From Russula earlei (lineage: Eukaryota; Basidiomycota; Agaricomycetes; Russulales; Russulaceae), in the NCBI GenBank assembly GCA_025769875.1, contig JAGFNK010000052.1, positions 1-64,000 of the forward strand: 64,000 nt of DNA, written 5' to 3'. This document shows, one piece after another, positions 21,442 to 31,208 of the stretch (position 1 is its first letter; each line of letters opens with the position of its first letter). The notes under the pieces were generated by a model. The model searched no databases and was not told where the DNA came from. It worked only from the letters and a program-made list of their open reading frames with translations. The translations under genes and the position numbers were made by a program.

Positions 21442-22739
21442 TCAGCCCTGAACGCCGACAGTATAGTTCGATAGGGATGATAGCAGATAGCCGAGCACGT
21501 CGCCTGAAGCACCGTCAGATGCCAAAACACCCATCTCGTCGGCGTCGCGATAAACTCTATCTATGTACTCAGCAGCGCCAGATAGATTGGCAACCTTGCA
21601 ACAAGTAGCGTGGAAGGCAAGTAGCTCAGGCGAGGGAACTGGAAGGTGTTCAGGATCCGTGGTTGAAAAAGCGACAAATTGCTGAAAGAGCGGGGGCATC
21701 AAACCGTAACATTTGACCTCATAATGATCCTTCTGCGACTAGAGACACGATACCTGATGAATCCTGTGGTTCGGAAAATACAGCAGTACCAGACCTCACC
21801 GTGGCTTCGAAGTAGAGTTCCAGCTGATCAAATCTGTCATGCACATTCTTTTCCAAAGTCATGACGTTTGTCAATGAATGAACCTTTTCCCCATTGAATT
21901 TGCTGATGTCGTAATGGAACCGCTGAAGGACGGCCAGTATAGTAGCGGAAAAGTCAAGCTATAAATCTAGGTGTGAGATGTTCACCATAATGTGTGCACC
22001 TGCGGCCACGCACTTTGGTATTCTCTTCAGATTTAGGGTTCACGCCAAAGAATGTAGCCTCTGGAATGATATGGGCACACTCTGTATTTATTCCGCGAGG
22101 GGGCTGCTCGGATTGGGCAATGATATCCTCAGGGGCGTTAAGGTCAACAAAACCCGTTACGACACATCTCCAATTGTCTCGTATGAGTGCCTGTGAAAGG
22201 CGAGTAATGAGAAGAGGGACGAGGAGTAAGTTGCGGTCATATACTGACTTTACGTTTGGCATCGCGGTGATCCTTGGGGGCCTCGGAAACGTCGACTTTG
22301 ACCTGGTTTTTCACGGCCTCAAAAGAGGGCCTTGAGGGGTGTTCGCTGGGTTTTGGCGTTCGACCTTTATATTTCTTGACTGGACAAGGCGGAAGTGGAT
22401 TAACACTGAGGCTCAGGAAGTGAAGGTGGCAAAGGATGGTTTACAAGGTATGATAACGTAACATTCAAAGAATCGACCAACGTCGGTGAGGTCGCTTTCA
22501 TTCTTGCGTGAGTGTATACACTTGACGACTTCATGGCGAACAGTCCAATTGGGCGCATAGAGAACTAAAAAGCCGAGAATCCGAACATAGCGCAGCTTGT
22601 TCTCGTAGGCAGCAAATGCCTCCTCGTGATTGAGGCAAACATTATATGCACTGAGGTAGTTGGGATCCTCACTGGCAACATGTTGCACCAGAGGAGAGTC
22701 GATCTTCGGAAGGGCAGTAGGCATAATAATGGCTCGCAC
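21442..22739 (-). CDS. HNH endonuclease domain protein
   Basis: About five exons on the minus strand. Exon 1 (from ATG 22739) ends in ECYVIIP. Exon 2 runs KKYKGRTPKPSEHP to DHRDAKRK with a GTCAGT donor. The HNH exon (about 22187-22010) has LIRDNWRCVVTG and TECAHIIPEA. The next exon has NVMTLEKNVHDRFDQLELYFE, supplying the later N and H residues, and the last exon ends at 21442. This layout is that of the fungus-specific HNH proteins common in Agaricomycetes, whose function is mostly unknown; nuclease activity is inferred from the HNH residues. All joins keep frame, and I see no internal stop, so it may be functional despite lying in a transposon desert. Codon use is CpG-richer than the flanking repeats. 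A downstream in-frame start (MPTALPKIDSP) is possible. Confidence 0.7.
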
Positions 22740-23300
22740 TATGTCGTGTTGGGTTGGGTTGAGTATCTAATTGCGTTTCCATCATCACGCGTGACACAAA
22801 AAGTCACGTTCATCAGCGTGAGTGCCCAGGGACTGGTATGGCAGTACTCAAATAACAATAACTCAACAACTGGCAAGTGGCAACAAGAGTGTTTGAGTGA
22901 ACTCAAAATGAAAAGTAGATCTCAAAGTGGACATGGCCCAAATGGGGCAGCTAGAATTGGCTCAAGCTGCAAGCCATGGCTTGGCTTGGTCTGGCTCACT
23001 CAATCTTTTTTTTTCTCTGGAAAACCCTGTCCTTTTACAAGCAAACAGAGCAGTCCCTACCACTGGGTTTTAGCCGGTCCGATGCATTTATGCACACTTG
23101 CTCTCCTCAGGTGGTGGCCAAGCTTCTGCTTCTGGGCTGTGGGACTCAGGCCTGGCCCAATACCCACTAAACCCTAAGAGCACGGTTTGCCTGGTTTGAT
23201 CCCAGGGAGTACGGTTTGGTTTTTTATTTTATTATCTATTGTAGTTAACTAGTTAACCTTTGAATACACCACTGTTTACTTTTAGAAGTTCATGTGACTT
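22740..23300. other. Upstream region of the HNH gene; no gene recognised
   Basis: Contains GGGTTGGGTTGAG just upstream of the HNH start, and TGGCTTGG / CTGGCTC motif repeats at 22930-23010 like those at 37570-37710. No further coding sequence recognised. Confidence 0.35.
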
Positions 23301-23303
23301 TAC

Positions 23304-23538
23304 ATCTGTCTTTGAAAACAATTGCAGAGTTGATGGGAATTGCCTTGAGGAGCCAAGTTGTGGGGCACTTGCCATTTCTGGAGTGGAGTGTGACAAAATG
23401 TGCAAAAAGATGTCAACCATTGGTGGGAGTTGACATATTTTTGCACCTTTTGTCATGGTCCAGAAAAGGCAAGTGCCCCACCAACTTGGCTCCCCAAGGC
23501 AATTCCCATCAACTCCACAATTGTTTTCAAATGCAGAT
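23304..23538. repeat. Foldback (hairpin) element
   Basis: Two arms of about 110 bp face each other. The left arm has GAAAACAATTG, GATGGGAATTGCCTTG and GGGGCACTTGCC; the right arm carries the same blocks reversed (GGCAAGTGCCCC, CAAGGCAATTCCCATC, CAATTGTTTTC). Arms meet near 23415 around an imperfect GTTGACAT / ATGTCAAC turn. No coding potential. Typical of a foldback MITE. Confidence 0.75.
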
Positions 23539-24130
23539 AATAATTACATGCAATTCTTAAGTTTCATAATGGTGTATTCAAGAGTTAAGTACAATAAAAT
23601 AAATAAAATTTAAACTAATCTAAGGGCTTGACTTGATGCCAAGAAGGCTGGCACCGTTACTGTTAAAGGGAACATGGGCAGGACTCAGAATGATAGAACT
23701 CAGGTTCTATCATTGTAGACTAGCCTGCTTGAAGGTACATGTTTATAGACCAAAGTTGAGCTAATAGAAAAGGAAAGAAAAAAAGAAAGAGAAAAGAAAG
23801 AAAATAAAAGAAAATAAAAGAAAAGCCTAGAAGCATGACAAATTCAGTCAGAGGCAGATGAGCATGTGCAAAGGTGATCACAATCATGCAACATGTATTG
23901 TGGGCAGGATGGAGGTGGGGTTGAGGGTGGCATGCAGGTGCTGGGGGAGCAGCTATGGCATGCAGAGTGTTGTCTCTGCTGTGCACATTGCGATGATTCC
24001 AATTCCAGAGGTCCACCAGGGCAGTCCTGCATGCCCTAGACCAGGGGCAAGAACATAAAAGAAAAGAAAAAGAAAGAAAAGAAGAAAAGAAAGGGAAAAT
24101 GAAAGAAAGCACCTGAAAGCCAGAATGCCA
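23539..24130. repeat. Purine-only tracts flanking a short unique segment
   Basis: A/G-only runs rich in AAAGAAA and AAAATAAAAG lie at 23765-23825 and 24050-24110. No gene supported. Confidence 0.4.
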
Positions 24131-24620
24131 CTTGGTGAAATCAAGGGTGGCATTGGGTGGGACCTTTCAGCCTTCACTTTGGGCTTCACCACTTTGTTGG
24201 GAGAATGCACTTGCAAAGGCAATTGTGATCATGCAGCATGTGCTAGTGTGATAGAGGCAGTGAGGGAGTGGCATTGGGTGGGGCCATTCAGCCTTTGTGT
24301 GGTGTGTCAATTTGTTGGGAGGATGTGCATGTGACAGCAATTGCAATGGCACAGCATGCATTGAGGGCAAGATGATGAAGGTGGGGGAGTGGCATTGGGT
24401 GGGACTGTTTGGCCCTCATGTGCATTGGTTTGTTGGAAGAATGCATGCACAAAGATGATTGCAGTCACATGGTGTGTGTTGGCAGGATGATGGAGGTGAT
24501 GAGGGAGTGGGGCTGGTGGGGCTGTTCAGCCTTCATGTGGTGTCAATTTATCAGGAGGGCCTCCCCATCACAATTGCAAGGGCATGATGTCTGTTGCTGG
24601 CAGGATGGTGGAGGTGTGAG
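24130..24620 (+). repeat. Minisatellite, ~120-bp unit, about four copies
   Basis: The landmark AGTGGCATTGGGTGGG (or a variant) occurs near 24147, 24268, 24389 and 24507, that is every 118-121 bp, with TTGTTGG and ATGCA blocks between. Units are diverged. Confidence 0.65.
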
Positions 24621-24852
24621 GGACCGGGATGTGGTGGGTATTATTGGAAGTGCATGGCATGATGTTGACCTCTGTTGTGCCACAATTTCAATTTCAAGTA
24701 TGACAATTTTCTGTTATCAAGTGGTTTATTCTTATCATTAAATAATAATATTGATTTTCAGAATTGTAAAGATGTTCAAACACCACTCTGCTGACAAGTC
24801 CAATAGTCCAGATTTGGGTGTCACAAGGTGTGACTATTGGGTGGGTTGGTGA

Positions 24853-25830
24853 TGTTGAATCACACAGTGACAAGGTAGATTAGATCATAGTAGATCTAAT
24901 AAAATGTTACTACAACACATAATCAGCTACTGATAAGATCATGAGATAGTAAGTACTTATTTCAGTTTCTGTAGGACAAAACTGAACTATACTGGATGTA
25001 TGACACTCTTAAGTATCTGAGAGCATCCCTGATTATTTTATCTGTAACTACTATCAAATAGTTTTCATGATTGCTTTGTGCTATCTACAGATTGTGTTAG
25101 ATCATATCAATTTGCTATCGTACATGTTGCAGCAACTGAGCTGAAACACTTATGTGGCCTGGGCCTTGTGGACTGCCTGGACAGTTTGGGCCAATGCATC
25201 AATGTGTCAGCAACTCTTTATCTCAACATCCCCCCATGATCTAGACAGTCAGTAGATTAGATCAGATGAGACCTAACCCAGTGATGAAAGTCTGAAGCAG
25301 CAATGATATTGTAGCTGATTTTGGAGAAGAAGTTCTGATACTATGTGGCTTGATTAGCTGCATTGGCTAGGGCCATATACTCAGCTTGAGTGGTGCTCTG
25401 AGTGATGGTCTTCTGTTTATGTGAGGACCAGAAAATCACAGCTCTGGAGAACAAAAAATACATAGCCCAAAGTGGAGTGAAAGTCATCAGCATCATCTCC
25501 AAGACTAGAATTGGAGTATCTGTGTAGTCCAATGCCTCCCATGCCATCATAATGTAGCTTTAGTTGGGCTGTGCCTGTTAAGATAAGATAGCACATATTT
25601 TGCAAGGAATAGGTGCTGTGCTGATGGATTGCTGGAATACTGTGCAAGACACAAGACTGCAGAGATGTCTGGATGCATTCCAATTTGCACATATAGGAGG
25701 CTGCCAATTATTCTCTGGTTGTACTTTATTTCTGAAAAAATCACAAAAATCACAGAAAAAGTGTTAATCAACGCCTTGAGTTGTGCCCTGCCTGGCACTG
25801 TCAAAATTTAGGTGGTGCTGCCACAGAAAT
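24853..25830 (-). pseudogene. Copia retrotransposon relic, copy 2 (3' LTR plus RT/RNase H end)
   Basis: Closely matches the copy at 39382-42635. An LTR (24853-25228, TGTTGAA to TCTCAACA) and polypurine tract (CATCCCCCCATG on the plus strand) are followed by the 3' end of pol, broken by an internal deletion of about 190 bp near 25300. Fragments such as TTQAEYMALA and QRIIGSLLYVQI survive in different frames. It ends abruptly near 25800. Many CpG positions of the better copy are TpG or CpA here. Clearly dead. Confidence 0.8.
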
Positions 25831-26104
25831 TGTACTAAACATTAATTGAAATATTGGGAATAATAAACGTCACCAATGCTTGGTGGTCACCAGCCAAAGT
25901 AACAGCGCAACTAGTGTATCACATGGGTTGTACCACAGGTGACTTTGTGTGATACTGTACCTGTACCTGCTGATACCGTATGCATTCTCACACCTTACCC
26001 TTGGGTACAGGTTTAACCTGTGGTATTTACTATTCATAATTACTGTGGTTTCAATACACCATGGTTATACATAACACTATATAGTCCACAGTGAACAAGC
26101 TACA
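25831..26104. other. No gene recognised
   Basis: Short stretch with repeated GGTAC/GTACC-type motifs; nothing recognised. Confidence 0.3.
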
Positions 26105-26110
26105 AGGGGT

Positions 26111-26365
26111 GTGACTTGTGTGTTGCTTGTGCTGTCATCTTGCAGGCATGGCAACAAGGTCTTTGCCACTGAGGTGGTGGCAGCACACATGGATGAGGGT
26201 GTATGTGTGGGTGGGGATGTGATGGAAGGGGAGGTGCAGTGCAGTGTGGTACTTGTGTCAACAACTTGCATGTTGTGCATGCTGTCATCTTGTGGGCATG
26301 GTGATGAGGTCTTTGCCACTGCAAGTGACGGAAGCATGCATGGATGAGGGTGTATGTGTGGGTGG
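26111..26365 (+). repeat. ~150-bp tandem repeat, split by element H
   Basis: GCTGTCATCTTG-NN-GGCATGG occurs at about 26130 and 26280. The next unit is cut at GTGTGGGTGG (26365) and resumes at 28632 (GGGGATGTGATGAAAGGGG) on the far side of element H. Confidence 0.6.
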
Positions 26366-28631
26366 CATCAGGAAATTCACATAAAACTTTTTGAGATTTA
26401 TAAAGACATTATACAGTCAATAAAGTCAAAACGTGAGAAGACATTTGGCTAGGCCCCCCTGCCTGAAAAGTTACAGTGTGGAGGTCAGCTGTAAGGCTAG
26501 GAAAGCCCAAAAAGTAATCTTAAGTTCATAAAGTACCAAAAAGATCCATCAAGACAGAAAGTCTTGCTGGAATTAGTGTAAGACTTTGACTGCATTGCCC
26601 ACCCCTCACCACTGACCATGGGCACTGCCATGCCCCAGCTCACATGACGCATTCATGTCTCAAGCCTTTCACCATGGCCTCAACCACCTTGCCCAGTCCC
26701 AATCCTCTGTTTCCCCTTCACCATTCCCAGCTTCGTCCTCCATTGTAGTCACTGTCCCCACGTCACCAGCTTCTGCTGCCATCTCTCCATTGCCCACAGT
26801 CGTCATCACCACCACCTCAGTCTTGTCCACCTCCTTCATCGCTCTGCCCACCCCAATGGCCCCAGCCCCAGCCCCAGCCTCTCCAGCTGCCATCTCTGCT
26901 TCACTTGCCTCCACCACTACATCTATGCCCATCGCCATTGCCCCTGCATCCTCAGTCCTGCCCACCTCAGCCTTAGCTTCACCCCTCCCCCCCTCAGTAG
27001 CACCACCAGTCGCCATCCCTGCTTTGCCTATGATCATCACAGCTGCTGCCTCACCCCCGCGCTCACCTTGTCACCTTTGCCACATGCAATTCAGCACCCA
27101 CCACCTCAGGCCCAGCTCAGCCAGCCACCACCACCATACCAGCCCTTGCAGTCTTGTCTGCCACCCCTGCCTTTGCCTCACCCACTCCCATGCCCTCAGT
27201 CATCTCATCCCCCTCAGCCCCAGTCACAACCTCACCCACCTTAGAAATCTTAGCCTTGCCACTCGCCTCTGTTGCCTCTGCCACTCTCACCTTGCCCTCT
27301 GCCACCCCCATAGCCTCAGGCTTGCCCACTGACATCTTAGTGCCACCCACCGCCTCAGGCACAGCTCAGTCAGCTGCCACCGCCATGCCCTCAGCCTCAT
27401 CTGTTGCCTTGGCCGCAACATCAGCCCCCACTGCTCTGTCCCCACCATCTGCCATTTCCCCTGCGTTGCCCACTGCTGTCTCCCCTCTGTCTGTTGCACA
27501 CTCTGTCGTTGCCTTCACTCCATCCATCTCCATCATCACACCATCACTGCCTCCTTGGTCTTGCCCACAGCCTCACCACCATCCACCTCCACCATTTTAG
27601 ATTCGCCCAACTCAGCATCACAGCACCATCACCACCCCCCACCACCAGCACCGCCTCAAAAGACCAAGAAAGCCCCAAACCTGAACACAAACTTAGCCTC
27701 CACACACCACCACAGAAGGAGCAGCAGCAGCAGCCACACCACCGCTGTAGGAGAAGCCACCACCACCAATGCCAACATCATGCTGCACACCACCTCTCAC
27801 ATCACCTCCCTGTCCACTCACATGTCACTGCCCATGTCTGCTGCCACCACCTGCAGTGGAGACGACCCCACCACCACCGCTGCAAGATGACAAACACCAC
27901 CCTTGCACAAGCTGCCCCATGCATCCTCCACCTCCACATCCACCACCATCTTGCCACCACCTTCACCCTCTTCTCCATCACCTCCATCTCCCATGACCCT
28001 CACCCTCCAGCATCACCACCCTCTCTCACCACTGCCCTCACTCTTGCTGCCCCATTGCCTCACCCAACTGCACTGATGCCTCTCACAAGAGCAACAACAA
28101 GAGCAGCCACAGCAACACTTCTCATTGCCATTTCCATCACCACTTGCCACTTGCCTCTTTCATTGCCCCCACTACACTCACCATCACCATTGTGTACTCC
28201 ATCACTACTGATGCTGCCTCGACAATTTAGATGCACAAGGCCTCAAAATGTTTGCATTAAGATGCTTGACCAAGGATGGTCAAAATTTCAACCCTCTGGA
28301 AGATGTAAGGTGAATCATGGCTGGTCACTGAATCATGGAACACATCTTACCCCACCATGGTACTGGCTTTCTACCTAAAGACTTCAGTTATATTAATGCT
28401 CTTGATTCATTTAAGTCTTATTTTGTGAATCATTTTGTTGACTATCATGCACATGAACTCCTTCAGCCTCCTAACTAACTTTACAAACTTTATTAACCTT
28501 TCCAACTTTTTTGACTTTATGTGGCACCTTGATGACACTATTGAACTTTGCAAACTTTTGACTTTAGGAGTGACCATTATAAAGCCAAAAAGCCAAAAAA
28601 GTTGAAAAAAAATGTGTGATTTTCCTGATGG
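26366..28631 (+). mobile_element. Element H: 2.27-kb TIR element with Ala/Ser/Thr/Pro-rich frame
   Basis: The left end is CATCAGGAAATTCACA and the right end reads TGTGTGATTTTCCTGATG, a near inverted copy. Sub-terminal TTTATAAAG / GGCTTTATAA blocks also pair. Cutting it out rejoins a neighbouring tandem-repeat unit, leaving only a 2-bp GG overlap, so it is a real insertion. Its interior has a strongly C-rich plus strand giving overlapping long frames (26655-27332, 27154-27600, 27404-28378) made almost only of A, S, T, P, H and L. I see no transposase motif and do not support these frames as genes. A reverse partial relative lies at 16530-17650. Confidence 0.5.
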
Positions 28632-29640
28632 GGGATGTGATGAAAGGGGAGGTGTGGTGCAGTATGGTGCTTGTGTCAATGACTTGCATGTTGTTCACTC
28701 ATCCACATGATTGTGGAGGAGACTGCTGCATTTGCTCTGGATATCTATGCAGTGAAACAGAAATGAAAAACATGATTGATATGGATGCCATGAATGAAGG
28801 GCATGACAGGGACATGTACCACACAAGCAAGGGCACTCTCCTCCCATGCTTTTGAGCTCTTCAACAACTGTGTGGAGGTGCATGTTGGAATGTCTCTGGG
28901 TGCTGTAGCATTTTGCAGAAAAGGTGCACAAATAGAATAGAAATATGACCAAAAGACACACTGGTTTTGTGCACAGGGACACAGTGCTTGAGGGAACTGG
29001 TCATGGCTCTAAGGGGTCTTGACTGTGGTGCCAGTACTCATGTCCACATTCTGGGTGTGTAGTCATGGTTGTGGTCATCACCAACTCATTGTGGTTGCCA
29101 CTGTGACAGTGCCATCATCATCATCACCACCACCACCACTGCTTGAGAGGAAAATGAAAGTAAAAAAAAGAGAAAATGGAGGTGAAAAACAAAGGGAAAC
29201 ACCCTCAAAGGGGGAACTTGGCACTTTTCAGGCCTGGGGAAAGATGCATTGCATGAAGGGGGTTTTGATGGCCTCTGGATGTTCTCATGGTCTTGGCTTG
29301 GAGTGGTCACTCATGCAGCACAGAAGAAGCTTGCAAAGTAAAGTGCAGGAGAATGCAAGACAGTGGGAGAGAAAGAGAAAAATTGCCAGGGCAAACCTGC
29401 CATCATCACAGCCATGGACACATCACAATCAAGGCAGCCAGATATTCACAGTAGCCATGGGCCATGGTCAAGATTCATGGCCATTGTGAGGTGGGTATGG
29501 TCAGGCCCAAGTTGTCACACATGAAGTTCCAGGTACTGTCATGCACTAGGTAAATGAAAGAAAGTGAGGAAAGGAAAGGAAAAAGGATGCTCATAGGGGG
29601 TGTGGTGCCACAACTCCAATTTCACTGGATGCAAGCATCA
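28632..29640. repeat. Continuation of the 150-bp repeat, then unclassified repeat DNA
   Basis: 28632-28720 continues the repeat unit interrupted by element H. At 29110-29140 is a short (ATC)n/(CAC)n run. Blocks at 29000-29300 are loosely like 44030-44160 (GTGGTTGC-N-CTGTG-N-CATCATCATCA). No gene supported. Confidence 0.4.
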
Positions 29641-29850
29641 GGAAAAACCGGTCCGGTCCGTAGACACCACTTAATTCTGTAGACACCATAGACACCATAG
29701 CACAACAACATACTATGTAGTGCTCTATAGCATCATAGTAAGTCTATATTACTCAATGTAGTTCCAGTAGTTGATGACTATACTTATGTAGGCACAGTAG
29801 ATAAAACCAAGTCTACATATCACTATGTAGGACATGGTTGACTATGGAGA

Positions 29851-29966
29851 TAATAGGTTTGTTACATTGCTCTATGGAGACGATCATTTTGTTACATTGC
29901 TCTATGGAGACACTTGGTTCACTACATTGCTCTATGGCAACAGTTGGTTTTTATATTGCACTATGT
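29851..29966 (+). repeat. 30-bp minisatellite, four units
   Basis: Unit CTATGGAGAC-N10-GTTACATTGCT (30 bp) repeated about four times, with more drift in the last two. Because 30 is a multiple of three, it translates as a repeated LLYGDxxFVT decapeptide, but no larger gene is supported. Upstream (29660-29850) is rich in related TAGACACCATAG / CTATGTAG motifs. Confidence 0.75.
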
Positions 29967-31208
29967 ATCTTACTGATCTAAGGTGTGTGAGTCCGCTGGC
30001 CCAGAAATTGACATGACTCGTATCAGCACCTTGCACCTCCCGCACTTCAAATTCCCTTTCTCTCACTCTCACATCACCCCTTCTTTCCTCCCCACCAACT
30101 ATCGCCACTCCTTTCCCCTCTTTCTCCTTCCATCTCGTGCTCCCCTTTTGACATCATCCTCTCGTGTTGCCCACTCTACACCCAGGAATGGCAACAACGG
30201 CTCAGTTCAATTGCCTCCAACGTCATTCACCTCGCCGCTCAACGCCTCCCCCATCGGTCTTGGAGTCGGAGCTCGGCTCCTCCAAGCATCGACCTATGGC
30301 ATGACATCATCGCCGTTCACCCACCATCTCACCCTCCTTTGTTCTCATCCATCCCCTCTGCCACTAGTCTCCTCCACCTGCGACACTCTTCCCTTCCCCT
30401 CGTCATTATGCTCTCGCCCCTCATTGAACCCCTTTCATCAGATTCTTGCTCCTCTGCAAAATGCTATGAATCATTCTCCTCACCCCTGCCTCACGTCTAT
30501 GCATGGACCAGTATGATGTGTTCATCTTTGTCATCACCACTCTACCCGAGGGCTCACTGCCCACAGCGCCTCACCCTGTTGTCATCGTTGCATCGCCCCA
30601 TGCTCGTGGACTTGCAGTCGGAGGAATAGGCTTTTGGTATGCTCTTGACTGATATACTGTACTGCTATGAATTCCCATCCCACCTCATTTACTTACTCTC
30701 CAATTTTGCTAAACACTTGCCTTGTTCCTGTTTGTGTAGAATCTCTTATGCCTCAATTCTGGTTCACGTTCCATCATGACATCATACTCATCTACTTACT
30801 CATCTTGTCTTGCATCCTCTATCTCTCTGCTCTCTTGATTACCTGCTTTTCCTCTGCCTTTGCCACAGTATTTAAGGACTGGTAGCTACGGTCTCAAATG
30901 ACAGTTCTGTGCAGTCTCCTGCTCCCCTTTTTTGCCTCTTCATCTGCCAGGAAGAACAAGTCAAAGCTCTCTTCCACTTTCGACTTCCCTTCATGCGCAT
31001 GGAATATCCAGCATTCACGCCTGAGGAATGCTCTACTCTCCGTCTACCTTAGTTCCTACCTGCCCTCGGATCAAGCCCCAAGAACCTTGCGCACCCTGTG
31101 GTGGCTCACTTCACTGATCAACGAACACATGAACGCTGCTGGTCTGAGGGAACTTGAAGCATGCAATGTAACTAGCCATATCCACATTTCTATGAACTCA
31201 TGGGCTAC
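29967..31208. other. Pyrimidine-rich DNA, no recognised gene
   Basis: C+T-rich on the plus strand with frames at 30339-30629, 30667-30885 and 30898-31236 showing no family I recognise. The last (AWNIQHSRLRNALLSVY...) has normal amino-acid composition and might be transposon-derived. It abuts the 3' end of the Plavaka relic. Confidence 0.3.

Noticed and set aside
26655..28378. Long open frames of up to 324 codons inside element H
   Set aside because: Composition is almost only A, S, T, P, H and L, frames overlap in all phases and on the other strand, and there is no domain; explained by a C-rich strand.
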